The position numbers and the translations under genes were made by a program. The notes under the pieces are model-generated. The model was not told the origin of the DNA. It worked only from the letters and a program-made list of their open reading frames with translations, and ran no database searches. A DNA stretch of 39,743 nucleotides, from NCBI GenBank assembly GCA_002408385.1, contig DHSB01000178.1, positions 1-39,743 on the forward strand, written 5' to 3'. This document shows positions 15,467 through 23,312 of the stretch, piece by piece. Origin of the DNA: Myxococcales bacterium UBA5297. Its GTDB lineage: Bacteria > Myxococcota > Myxococcia > Myxococcales > UBA5297. Within the stretch, counting starts at the first letter, position 1. Every line of letters begins with the position of its first letter.

Positions 15467-15991
15467 ATGGCGAGCGTGATCACCAACGTCCTGACACGCG
15501 TAGCAGGCGGAGTCTCGCGGGAGAAGCAGTTCGCCATCTTCCTGCGCGACCACATGGTCGTCTCGACGGCCGGGGTCGAGCTGGCACGCCGGACGCTCGG
15601 CGAGAACTCGGAAGGCGAGCTCGGCGCCTTCCTCAAGCAACTCGTCACCAAGCTGGAGAGCGAGCGCGACACCTTGCACGAGATCGCCCGGAAGACCGAG
15701 GTCTCGCGCTCAGTGCTCGGCGAGGCGGGCGGGTGGCTGGCCGAGAAGGCCGGCAGAATCAAGCTCAACGGGCGGCTTGTCGGCTACTCACCGCTCAGCC
15801 GCGTCTTCGAGCTCGAGGCTCTTCTGCTGGTGGCGCAGCAGCGCTTGTCGTTCTGGAAGATCCTCGACCGCAAGGCACGGGTGGACGAGCGGCTGCAAGG
15901 TCTGGCGTTCCCCGCGCGCATCGAGTCGGCCGAAGAGGACCTGCGGCTGCTCGAGAGGTATCTGATGGAGGCAGCGGACAGGACGGTGTAG
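15467..15991 (+). CDS. Small all-helical protein of unknown function
   Basis: 174 residues, no signal peptide, no membrane segment, charged and predicted almost wholly alpha-helical. Conserved-looking acidic and His positions (VELARRTLGEN, ESERDTLHEIARKTEV, FELEALLLVAQQ) recall four-helix ferritin-like bundles, but the ExxH pairs of true ferritin-like metal sites are not convincing. The ATG at 15467 is preceded by GGGAGGA at a good distance; the frame is open further upstream without a ribosome site. It is divergent from the GH44 gene and stands alone. The function is unknown. Confidence 0.75.
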   Translation: MASVITNVLTRVAGGVSREKQFAIFLRDHMVVSTAGVELARRTLGENSEGELGAFLKQLVTKLESERDTLHEIARKTEVSRSVLGEAGGWLAEKAGRIKLNGRLVGYSPLSRVFELEALLLVAQQRLSFWKILDRKARVDERLQGLAFPARIESAEEDLRLLERYLMEAADRTV

Positions 15992-15997
15992 GCGCAG

Positions 15998-16018
15998 GTC
16001 GAGAGTCGAGAGTCGAGA
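15998..16018. repeat. Heptamer tandem repeat (GTCGAGA x3)
   Basis: Three perfect GTCGAGA units immediately after the stop codon at 15991, followed by degenerate GCCCGAG-like units to about 16045. Seven-base tandem arrays of this kind resemble the short heptanucleotide repeats described in cyanobacterial intergenic regions. The rest of the gap to 16230 shows no gene. Confidence 0.6.
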
Positions 16019-16230
16019 GCCCGAGCTGAGCCCGGAGCCCGAGCGACGGGTCGCAGGTCGGCGGAGAGGGGCGCTTGGCGCTCGTGGCGATGCGCCCGGC
16101 GCCGCCTCTTCAGGCGCCTCTCCACCGAGAAGCGCCGCGGCGCGTTTCCGGTCCGTGCTGGTAATCTCCTGGCGAATCGTCGTGCCGACGATCGGCCAAC
16201 GCGCGCTTCGGAACCAGGAGTCGCTCGCCC

Positions 16231-17331
16231 ATGGAAACGCTCACCCTCGTCCTGTTCATCGTCGGGTTCGGGTTGCTTCTGCTCGGAGCCGAGCTGCTCG
16301 TGCGCGGCGCTTCACACCTCGCGGCGGTCATGCGCATCCCGCCGATCGTCATCGGCCTCACCGTCGTCGCCTATGGCACCAGCGCTCCCGAGCTCGCGGT
16401 CAGCGTCTCGTCGGCCTGGTCGGGAACGGCCGACATCGCCTTGGGCAACGTGGTCGGCAGCAACATCTGCAACGTCCTGCTCATCCTCGGGCTGTCGGCC
16501 CTCGTCGCGCCGTTGGTCGTGCAGGACCGGCTGGTGCGCTTCGACGTGCCGCTGATGGTCGCGCTCTCGGTGTTGGTGCTGCTGATCGGCCTGGACGGCA
16601 AGATCGGGCGGATAGATGGCATCGTGCTCGCGGCGGGCGCGGTCGGCTATACGGTACTGCTCGTCCGCGAAGGGCGCCGAGCGCAGTCTCAGGGCGCCGA
16701 GGAAGAGGTGCCGGTCGGCAACCGGCGGCACTGGAGCATCGATCTCATTCTCGTCGTCGCGGGTCTGGGGATGCTCGTCGTCGGGTCGGACTGGCTCGTC
16801 GGCGGAGCGGTGGCGATCGCGCGCGTGCTCGGCGTCAGCGAGCTCATCATCGGCCTCACCGTCGTGGCGGTGGGCACTTCACTGCCTGAGCTGGCGACCT
16901 CGGTCATCGCCGCCGTCCGCGGCGAGCGCGACATCGCCGTGGGCAACATCGTCGGCAGCAACATCTTCAACATCCTCAGCGTGCTCGGATTCAGCGCGAC
17001 GTTTTCCCCCGACGGAATCGCGGTCTCCCCGGTGGCGCTCGGCTTCGACATCCCGGTGATGATCGCCGTCGCCGTCGCCTGTCTGCCGGTCGTCTTCACG
17101 GGCCTGCGCATCGAGCGCTGGGAGGGCGCGATGTTCCTCGGCTACTACGTCGCCTACACCGCCTACCTCATCCTCGACGCGTCGAACAACCCGGCGCTGC
17201 CGACCTTCAGGTGGATCATGGGCGTGTTCGTCCTTCCGCTGACCGCCCTCACGCTGCTCGTCCTCGTGATCAGGCAGTGGAGGCGCAACCGCGACGATTC
17301 GCGCTCCTCGAGGCCGACCGCGCTCATCTGA
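16231..17331 (+). CDS. Calcium/sodium antiporter of the CaCA family (YrbG-like)
   Basis: A 366-residue inner-membrane exchanger with two homologous halves. Each half carries the alpha-repeat motifs of the family: GAELLVRGA then TVVAYGTSAPELAVSV and LGNVVGSNICNVLLILG in the first half, GSDWLVGGAV then TVVAVGTSLPELATSV and VGNIVGSNIFNILSVLG in the second. The GTSxPE acidic residues bind the cation, and about ten membrane segments surround them. Exchange of Ca2+ for Na+ or H+ is the usual activity; the ion pair cannot be fixed from sequence. The start at 16231 is preceded by CCAGGAG. It is a single gene, ending just before a tandem terminator repeat. Confidence 0.93.
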   Translation: METLTLVLFIVGFGLLLLGAELLVRGASHLAAVMRIPPIVIGLTVVAYGTSAPELAVSVSSAWSGTADIALGNVVGSNICNVLLILGLSALVAPLVVQDRLVRFDVPLMVALSVLVLLIGLDGKIGRIDGIVLAAGAVGYTVLLVREGRRAQSQGAEEEVPVGNRRHWSIDLILVVAGLGMLVVGSDWLVGGAVAIARVLGVSELIIGLTVVAVGTSLPELATSVIAAVRGERDIAVGNIVGSNIFNILSVLGFSATFSPDGIAVSPVALGFDIPVMIAVAVACLPVVFTGLRIERWEGAMFLGYYVAYTAYLILDASNNPALPTFRWIMGVFVLPLTALTLLVLVIRQWRRNRDDSRSSRPTALI

Positions 17332-17345
17332 GTCGCCCCCTGGAC

Positions 17346-17667
17346 GCGCGACTGGGGCGGGGCCTTCGGGCAGGGCGTGCGGCGCAAGCAAGCCTGGCCG
17401 CCAGCAGGTTCGCTCGGGCGGAGGCCGACGCGCTTTCGGGCTTCGCGCTCGTGGCCAAGCCTCGCAAACAGCGAGCCCCGACCTCTCGACGGAGGCCGGG
17501 GCTGAAAGCGCGACTGGGCCGGGGTCTTCGCGAGCCGGGCGTGCGGCGCAAGCGAGCCTGGCCGCCGGCAGGTTCGCTCGGGCGGAGGCCGGCGCGCTTC
17601 TGGGCTTCGCGCTCGTGACCGAGCCCCGCAAACAGCGAGCCCCGACCTCTCGACGGAGGCCGGGGCT
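17346..17667. repeat. Tandem duplication of a ~162-bp unit containing a terminator hairpin
   Basis: Unit 1 (17346-17503) and unit 2 (17508-17667) share GCGCGACTGGG, CCTGGCCGCC, CAGGTTCGCTCGGGCGGAGG and CAAACAGCGAGCCCCGACC. Each unit ends in a strong hairpin, GCCCCGACCTC with GAGGCCGGGGC (17475-17502 and 17639-17666; 11 bp, one mismatch). The second hairpin is 29 bases past the cspA stop and the first is 143 bases past the antiporter stop. They therefore serve as terminators between convergent genes. Confidence 0.8.
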
Positions 17668-17695
17668 GGCTCATCTCAACAGAACCGATAGAGGC

Positions 17696-17902
17696 TCAGG
17701 AGATCGGGCGGACGTTCGCCGCCTGCAGGCCCTTGGGGCCCTTGGAGACGTCGAACTCGACCTGCTGCCCCTCGGCCAGGGTGCGGAAGCCCTCAGCCTG
17801 GATAGCGGTGTGGTGGCAGAAGACATCCGGACCACCGTTGTCCTGCGTGATGAAGCCAAAGCCCTTCGCGTCGTTGAACCACTTCACGGTACCAGTCGCC
17901 AT
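17696..17902 (-). CDS. cspA: Cold shock domain protein
   Basis: A 68-residue single cold-shock domain (OB-fold) that binds single-stranded RNA and DNA. The core [19 protein letters not shown] includes RNP1 (KGFGFI). RNP2 reads VFCHH where VFVHH is usual, so Cys replaces the middle hydrophobic residue. Length and ends (NVRPI) match the CspA/CspC family. A sigma-70-like promoter lies 72-101 bases upstream, leaving a leader of about 65 bases, as is common for csp genes. It is downstream of the DEAD-box helicase on the same strand, which fits joint action in RNA remodelling, though it has its own promoter. Whether it is cold-induced cannot be told. Confidence 0.95.
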   Translation of the reverse strand: MATGTVKWFNDAKGFGFITQDNGGPDVFCHHTAIQAEGFRTLAEGQQVEFDVSKGPKGLQAANVRPIS

Positions 17903-17973
17903 GTTCCGGTCTTTCTGTTTCAGCCCGTCCAGGATCGAGCGGGCGATTCGATCCTCTCGGAGCGAACCCGGGC

Positions 17974-18003
17974 ACCCTAGACGGGCTGGACGAAGAAAGT
18001 CAA
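17974..18003 (-). promoter_or_regulatory. Sigma-70-like promoter of the csp gene
   Basis: On the minus strand TTGACT (18003-17998), an 18-base spacer and TAGGGT (17979-17974). The -35 box matches 5 of 6. The predicted start near 17967 gives a leader of roughly 65 bases, which contains an inverted repeat (GGATCGA / TCGATCC) that could fold. Confidence 0.5.
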
Positions 18004-18098
18004 ACCCGATCGCCCCGGGTGCGAACGATGCCGAGGTTCTCGCGGGTTACCCGGTCCGGTAGCCAACACTCGCCGCGCCTCTCGCGAGCCGCCGAAGG

Positions 18099-19478
18099 CT
18101 AGCCCCTGCGCTTCGAGCGTCCTCCACCACTGTGCGCGGCTCTCTTCGCCGGGTGGGCCGGCCGAGTCCCCGGCTTTGGGGCGAGCCTGCCGGCCTTCGT
18201 GCTGGCTGGCCCGCCCGAGGGCCCCTTCGCCCGAGGGCCCGGCTTTCTCGAGCGCTCGGGCTCGCGGGCCGAACCCGTAGCGCCGCGGCCTGCCGGCCGG
18301 GGCGTCGGGGCGTTGGCCTTGCGCTCGGCGAGCTTGGCGAGCTCGGCCACGAAGACCGGCGAATCGCGAGGCACCTCACTCGTCGGGACCGGCCTGCGGG
18401 TGAGCCGCTCGATGTCGCGCAGCAGCGGTTGCTCCTCGGGCGAGCAGAAGCTCGAGGCCCGCCCGCTCGCCGCGGCCCGCGCGGTGCGCCCGACCCGGTG
18501 GACGTAGTCCTCGGGCACCTGCGGCAGGTCGTAGTTGACGACGTGGCCAATCTGCTCGACGTCGAGTCCGCGGGCCGCGATGTCGGTGGCGACGAGAACC
18601 CGGAAGTCGCCGTTGCGGAAGCCTTCGAGCGCCTTCTGACGTTGACCCTGCGTGCGGTCGCCATGGATGCGTGCGACCTGGTGGCCGGCTCGCGAGAGCG
18701 CGCGGCACAGCCTGTCGGCGCGGTGTTTCGTGCGGGTGAAGACGAGCGTGCTCTCGCCGCTTTCGGCAAGCAGGGCGAGCAGCAGGGCGGTCTTCTCCAG
18801 GGACGGGACGTGGAAGACGCGCTGGAGGGCGCGCTGGGCGACGGTGCCGCTGCGCTCGATCTCCACGCGCACGGGCTTGTCGAGGTGGCGCTGCGCGAGC
18901 TCGGCGACCTCGTGGGCGATCGTCGCCGAGAAGAGCATCGTCTGCCGGGCCTTCGGCAGGCGCGCGAGGATGCGCTCGAGCTGGGGACGAAAGCCCATGT
19001 CGAGCATGCGGTCGGCTTCGTCGAGGACGAGGATCTCGATACTCTCGAGGGTCGCGGTCCTGCGTTCGAGATGATCGATGAGCCGGCCAGGGGTGGCGAT
19101 GACGACCTGGCGCTTCTCGCGCAGGGCCTGGACCTGCTTTTCCATGCCGACCCCGCCGATGAGCACCGCGCCGTAGACGGCTCGTGCCTTGCCGAACAGC
19201 TCGAGGTGCTCGGAGATCTGCAGGGCGAGCTCGCGGGTGGGCGCGAGAACCAGCGCGCGCGGGCCGCGCCGGCCCTGCAGGCGCTCGACTATCGGGAGTA
19301 CGAAGGCCGCGGTCTTGCCCGTTCCGGTAGCCGCGCAGCCGATGAGGTCGCGGCCGGCAAGCGCGGGCGGGATCGCTCTCTGTTGGATGGGGGTGGGCTT
19401 GGTGAAGCCGGCATGATCGAGGGAGGCGAGGGCACTCGGGGAGAGGCCCAGGGAGGCGAACGTCGGGATGTCAGTCAT
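18099..19478 (-). CDS. DEAD-box ATP-dependent RNA helicase (RhlE-like)
   Basis: A 459-residue cytosolic RNA helicase. All motifs are present in order: Q motif (FASLGLSPSAL, KPTPIQQRAIP), motif I AATGTGKT, Ia PTRELALQ, Ib TPGRLID, II DEAD in VLDEADRMLD, III SAT, IV LVFTRTKHRAD, V ATDIAARGLD and VI HRVGRTAR. A basic, Pro/Arg/Lys/Ser-rich tail of about 80 residues probably binds RNA, as in RhlE. Such helicases help ribosome assembly and RNA turnover, notably in the cold, which fits the neighbouring csp gene. The ATG at 19478 follows GGAACTGA. The exact subfamily is tentative. Confidence 0.94.
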   Translation of the reverse strand: MTDIPTFASLGLSPSALASLDHAGFTKPTPIQQRAIPPALAGRDLIGCAATGTGKTAAFVLPIVERLQGRRGPRALVLAPTRELALQISEHLELFGKARAVYGAVLIGGVGMEKQVQALREKRQVVIATPGRLIDHLERRTATLESIEILVLDEADRMLDMGFRPQLERILARLPKARQTMLFSATIAHEVAELAQRHLDKPVRVEIERSGTVAQRALQRVFHVPSLEKTALLLALLAESGESTLVFTRTKHRADRLCRALSRAGHQVARIHGDRTQGQRQKALEGFRNGDFRVLVATDIAARGLDVEQIGHVVNYDLPQVPEDYVHRVGRTARAAASGRASSFCSPEEQPLLRDIERLTRRPVPTSEVPRDSPVFVAELAKLAERKANAPTPRPAGRGATGSAREPERSRKPGPRAKGPSGGPASTKAGRLAPKPGTRPAHPAKRAAHSGGGRSKRRG

Positions 19479-19706
19479 TCAGTTCCGTTTCTCGTTGCCC
19501 CCAAGAACACCCCGGGCAACCCCGGGATTCGGCGCAGTCTACTCGCGGCCCGCTCCAACGGGGCGCGGTCCTGCGTGAGTCGAGGCAGCCGCAGAGCCTC
19601 TCGGCGGCCTCGGCCGCTCGCGGGCGAGGCCCGGGCAGCCGCGAAGCCATCGTCGAACGACATTCCGCTTGGGCGACGAGGGGGCGGCTCTCCTCGTCGG
19701 CTCTCC

Positions 19707-20183
19707 TCATCGAGGCGGCCGAAGGCGGCGTCGCCGCTTGATCCACCACCACAAGCCACCGCTCGCCAGGCCCGCGAAGAGCACGAGCCCGAAAGGCGTT
19801 CCGCTCACGGCTCGGGCCAACACCGCGATCACCCGAATCATTGGGCGCAAGAGCACCAGGGCGAGGATTCCGACGATGACGATCGCCGACAGGGGCAGCC
19901 GCTTGCGCTTCGAGCCGGCGAATCCCCAGCGCCATCCGCGCAAGAGCGCGGCGTCGAGCGAGGCGTCATAGGCCGCCCTGCGCTGCGGATCGCAGAGCGC
20001 CTCGTAGGCTTCGTTGAGGCGCGCGAGCCTCTCGGCCGCCAGCTCTTGAAGAGGGTTTCCCTGGTGCTTGTCCGGGTGGTAGCGGGCGGCCAGCGCACGG
20101 TACGAGAAGCGGATCTGCTCCTGCGTCGCCGTGCGCGGCACGCCGAGGACTTCGTAGTAGCTCTCGCCCGGAGGCACGCTCAT
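19707..20183 (-). CDS. Membrane-anchored J-domain protein
   Basis: 158 residues. An N-terminal J-domain (about 8-70: YYEVLGVPRTATQEQIRFSY, the HPD motif in YHPDKHQ, LNEAYEALCDPQRRAAYD) should stimulate an Hsp70/DnaK ATPase. Two hydrophobic segments follow (LSAIVIVGILALVLLR and FGLVLFAGLASGGLWWW), ending in a basic tail, so the protein sits in the inner membrane with the J-domain probably cytosolic. The ATG at 20183 overlaps the hflC stop by four bases (ATGA). It is therefore the third gene of the hflK-hflC operon, linking a chaperone partner to the FtsH regulators. It lacks the Gly/Phe and zinc regions of DnaJ. Confidence 0.88.
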   Translation of the reverse strand: MSVPPGESYYEVLGVPRTATQEQIRFSYRALAARYHPDKHQGNPLQELAAERLARLNEAYEALCDPQRRAAYDASLDAALLRGWRWGFAGSKRKRLPLSAIVIVGILALVLLRPMIRVIAVLARAVSGTPFGLVLFAGLASGGLWWWIKRRRRLRPPR

Positions 20184-21112
20184 CGCTTCGTGGCGCTCTT
20201 CAGATAGCGGAAGAAGTCCGAATCGGTCCCCATGAACAGCGAGGTCGAGGAGTCGACCGCGTGGGGATAGGCGTCGAGCGTCTTCATGAACTGGTAGAAC
20301 TCGGCGTCGCGCCCGAAGGCCGCGGCGTAGATCTTCGTCGCCTCGGCGTCGGCCTTGCCCCGCTCCTCCTCGGCGCGGCGGTAGGCCTCGGACTGGATCG
20401 ACTTGAGCTCGCGCTCCTTCTGGCCGCGGATTTCGGCGGCCTTGCCCATGCCCTCGGACCTCGAGCGCTCGGCGATGCGCTTGCGCTCGGAGATCATGCG
20501 CTCGAAGACCTTCACCTGGACCTCGTCCACGTAGTTGATGCGCCGAATCTGCACGTCGACCAGCTCGACTCCGAACTCGGAGACGACCGCCTTGGCGCGC
20601 TCGAGAATCTGCCGGGTGAGCTGCTCGCGGCCCACCTCGATCTTGCCGAGCTCTTCGCGGCGCTCGTTCTCGACGTGCTCCTCGTCCTCGAAGGCGCGGT
20701 TGGTCGCCCGGACCGCCTCGATGAGGTTGTAGCTGGCGATGGCGTTGCGGGTCTCGCCGTCGATGATGTCGTTGAGGCGCGACTGCGCGGTGCGCTCGTC
20801 GTGCATGCGCTGGAAGAAGCGCAGCGGGTCGGAGATGCGCCAGCGGCCGAAGGTGTCGACCCAGATGTACTTCTTGTCCTTGGTCGGGATCTGGTTCGGG
20901 TCGCCGTTCCACTCGAGCCAGCGTTTCTCGAAGCGGTTGACCTTGTCGGCGAGGGGCACCTTGAAGTGCAGACCGGGCTCGGTGACCGGATTGCCTTGAG
21001 GCTCGCCGAAGCGGGTGATGACCGCCTGCTCGGTCTCGTCGAGGGTGTAGGCGAAGCAGCCCGTGAGCGCGAGGCTCGCCGTGGCGAGAAGCGCGTACTG
21101 GATGGTTCTCAT
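20180..21112 (-). CDS. hflC: HflC, FtsH-modulating band-7 membrane protein
   Basis: A 310-residue SPFH/band-7 protein that with HflK forms a large cage around the FtsH protease and tunes its turnover of membrane proteins. Visible features: an N-terminal hydrophobic segment, TEQAVITRFGEPQGNPVTEPGLHFK (split here across residues 27-51), the long charged coiled-coil region (ERKRIAERSRSEGMGKAAEI) and the HflC ending with DSDFFRYLKS. The N-terminus reads LALTGCFAY, which looks like a lipobox; ordinary HflC has an uncleaved anchor, so possible lipidation is a curiosity. It starts inside the stop of hflK and ends inside the start of the J-domain gene (ATGA overlaps). Confidence 0.93.
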   Translation of the reverse strand: MRTIQYALLATASLALTGCFAYTLDETEQAVITRFGEPQGNPVTEPGLHFKVPLADKVNRFEKRWLEWNGDPNQIPTKDKKYIWVDTFGRWRISDPLRFFQRMHDERTAQSRLNDIIDGETRNAIASYNLIEAVRATNRAFEDEEHVENERREELGKIEVGREQLTRQILERAKAVVSEFGVELVDVQIRRINYVDEVQVKVFERMISERKRIAERSRSEGMGKAAEIRGQKERELKSIQSEAYRRAEEERGKADAEATKIYAAAFGRDAEFYQFMKTLDAYPHAVDSSTSLFMGTDSDFFRYLKSATKR

Positions 21113-22161
21113 CGGTCACCTCCGGCCACTGCCGCGGCGCGTGCGCTGCTCATCGGAGCGCGGTCCATCTGCAGAATGGGCGTCATGCCCTTGGCGGCAT
21201 CGTCGACGACCACCTTGGTGCCGACTCGCGGAAGCAGCTTGGAGAGCGTCTCGAGGTACATGCGCCGGCGGGTGATGTCGGGAGCCTTCTGGTACTCCTG
21301 GTAGACGGTGACGAACCGCTCGGCCTCGCCGCGGGCGCGGTTGACGCGCTCGATGGCGTAGCCCTCGGCCGCACGCACGAGCTGCTCGGCCTCGCCGCGG
21401 GCGCGCGGCAGCTCCTTGTTCATTTCGGCCTGCGCCTCGTTGATCGCCCGCTCCTTCTCCTGGATGGCCTCGTTCACCTCGTTGAAGGACGGCTTGACCG
21501 GGTCGGGCGGGTTGACGTCCTGGAGCACCACCTGCTGGACGTCGACACCGCACTCGTAGCGGTCGGCGAGCTGCTGGAGCAGCACCTTCGCCTTGTCGGC
21601 CACCTTCTGGCGCCCGGTGGTGAGCACCTCGTTGACCGAGTGATCGCCGACGACGTAGCGCATCGAGGCCTCGGCCAGCGTCGCCAGGGTTTCGCTCACG
21701 TTGCGCACCTTGAACAGGTATTGGGACGGATCCTTGATTTTGTACTGCACGATCCACTCGACGACCGCGACGTTGAGGTCGCCGGTGAGCATCAGCGACT
21801 CGCGCAGATGGTCGTTGCCCTGGGCATACGAGGTGCGCGTGCCGGTGGCCGCGGTGCGGAAGCCGAACTCCATCTTCATCTGCCGCTGCACCGGGACCTT
21901 GGTCACCGTTTCGATGAGCGGGATCTTGAAGTGCGGGCCGGGGTCGGTCACCCCCGCGTAGCGACCGAGGCGGCGGATGACGCCGACCTCGTCGGGCTCG
22001 ACCTGGTAGTACGAGCTCACCGCGGCCCAAACGCCGAGCAGCGCCAACCCGGTGAGCAGGCCTTTTTTCCTCCAGACCTTGCCGTAGCGGTTGCGCACCA
22101 TCCGGATGACCTCGGCGGGATCCGGCACGTCGTACTCAGGGGAGCTGCCTTTCCAAGCCAT
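21109..22161 (-). CDS. hflK: HflK, FtsH-modulating band-7 membrane protein
   Basis: A 350-residue partner of HflC. It has a single membrane segment (LLTGLALLGVWAAVSSYYQV) after a short cytosolic end, then the band-7 domain (VEPDEVGVIRRLGRYAG, DPGPHFKIPLIETV), MLTGDLNVAVVEWIVQYKI, and an Ala/Glu-rich coiled coil (ERAINEAQAEMNKELPRARG). It lacks the long Gly-rich N-terminus of E. coli HflK. The ATG at 22161 follows GAGGAGGCC, an excellent ribosome site; the frame stays open upstream without features. First gene of hflK-hflC-J-domain. Confidence 0.93.
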   Translation of the reverse strand: MAWKGSSPEYDVPDPAEVIRMVRNRYGKVWRKKGLLTGLALLGVWAAVSSYYQVEPDEVGVIRRLGRYAGVTDPGPHFKIPLIETVTKVPVQRQMKMEFGFRTAATGTRTSYAQGNDHLRESLMLTGDLNVAVVEWIVQYKIKDPSQYLFKVRNVSETLATLAEASMRYVVGDHSVNEVLTTGRQKVADKAKVLLQQLADRYECGVDVQQVVLQDVNPPDPVKPSFNEVNEAIQEKERAINEAQAEMNKELPRARGEAEQLVRAAEGYAIERVNRARGEAERFVTVYQEYQKAPDITRRRMYLETLSKLLPRVGTKVVVDDAAKGMTPILQMDRAPMSSARAAAVAGGDR

Positions 22162-22578
22162 CGTGAGGCCTCCTCTCGAACCATTGGGAAGTCGAGCCGT
22201 TATGCGCTGGGAACCGCAGCTCTGCAAGGCGAATCGGCCCCAGCGGGTTGGCGAGCAGGCGCCCGTGCTGCGGCTGCGCTCAAAGCCGTGGGAACGCCCT
22301 GTCGGCTGCAACCCGAGAGCGCTTTCCCTGGCGCTCGCGGCAGCGAAGGGGCGCGGGCTCAAGGTGCATCGGGAAGCCCTGCCGCGCGCCGGTTCGCTCT
22401 ATTTCGCAGACCGATGGCGATAGGCCCGGCCAGCTCGCGCTCTCAAGGTCCGTCGCGAAATCTCCTTCAGCGCGGCTCGCCACCGGCTCCCCCCGGCGCC
22501 GGCCGAAGGGGCTCGGGCTGACCGGGTATCCGCGCGAAGGATTCTTCGACAGATCTTCAGGGGTGCCTTGCCGATACT
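22162..22578. other. Intergenic region, no gene recognised
   Basis: 417 bases between the hflK start and the stop of the 22579 gene, both on the minus strand. It should hold the hflK promoter, but no good sigma-70 hexamers were found. Short open frames have no family features. Confidence 0.35.
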
Positions 22579-23217
22579 TCAGAGAACGTTGCTCAACCAC
22601 GTCCAGGCAAAGCCGACGGAGGCGGGGAGCCGAAACAGCAGCCCGGTGGTCGCCGACCAGCCCGCTGTCTCAGCCACCCGGAAGCCTGCCGCCTCGAGGT
22701 AGAACCCGACGCCGCCTTCACCGAACGAGTACCCGAAGGCTCCGCCGTCCTGGTCGGCTGAATCGAACGGGCCGTCGACGAAGACCCCGTAGTCGCCGGT
22801 GAGTTGGAGCGCCGCTCCCTGGCCAAGCCGGCCATCGCTGCCGTCGAACAGCAGGCGACCCTGGAGCCGGAGGCTCAGGCGGCCCCAGCCGTCGCCTATC
22901 GGACCGGCGGCGAGGACGCCGGAGGCCTCGAGATAGGTGCCGTGGGTGCGCCCGGCGCTTCCGGCGTCGAGCAGGTAGCCGACTCCGAAGTCGGCTCTTC
23001 GCCCCACCAACGAGGGCGCGAGGGCCAAAGGGTGGACCGCGGCGCGCACCTGCAAGGGGATGTCGAAGACCGCATCCTCGCGATGAGGGCTGCTCGAGCG
23101 CACGCCGGTGCCCAAGGTGGCCTGAAGTGGCGGCGTGGCGAAGGGGACGCCGACGCAGCCGGTGGCGAGCATGAGGAGGAGCGGGCCGATTGTGGCAATG
23201 AGCGGAACCGATCGCAT
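22579..23217 (-). CDS. Putative outer-membrane lipoprotein, unknown family
   Basis: 212 residues. The signal peptide ends in a lipobox (LATGC, Cys21). The mature protein alternates hydrophobic and small residues (RADFGVGYLLDAG, GRLSLRLQGRLLFDG, GGVGFYLEAAGF, TTGLLFRLPASVGFAWTWL), a pattern of beta strands such as an eight-stranded barrel. I recognise no named family. It is divergent from the STAS-permease of the lipid transporter, with about 95 bases between starts. A link to outer-membrane lipid homeostasis is therefore conceivable but only inferred from position. The start at 23217 has no clear ribosome site. Confidence 0.7.
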   Translation of the reverse strand: MRSVPLIATIGPLLLMLATGCVGVPFATPPLQATLGTGVRSSSPHREDAVFDIPLQVRAAVHPLALAPSLVGRRADFGVGYLLDAGSAGRTHGTYLEASGVLAAGPIGDGWGRLSLRLQGRLLFDGSDGRLGQGAALQLTGDYGVFVDGPFDSADQDGGAFGYSFGEGGVGFYLEAAGFRVAETAGWSATTGLLFRLPASVGFAWTWLSNVL

Positions 23218-23312
23218 GCCCGCTCATTCTCACACGAGGCGGGCGGGCGGTGCCGCCAGTGTTGAGCTTGGAAACCTTCCAACCGCCCGACAGAACGGCG
23301 AGGATGCGGCCC

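Noticed and set aside
18132..20207. Long plus-strand frame of 691 codons
   Set aside because: Antisense to the DEAD-box helicase and J-domain genes; shadow only.
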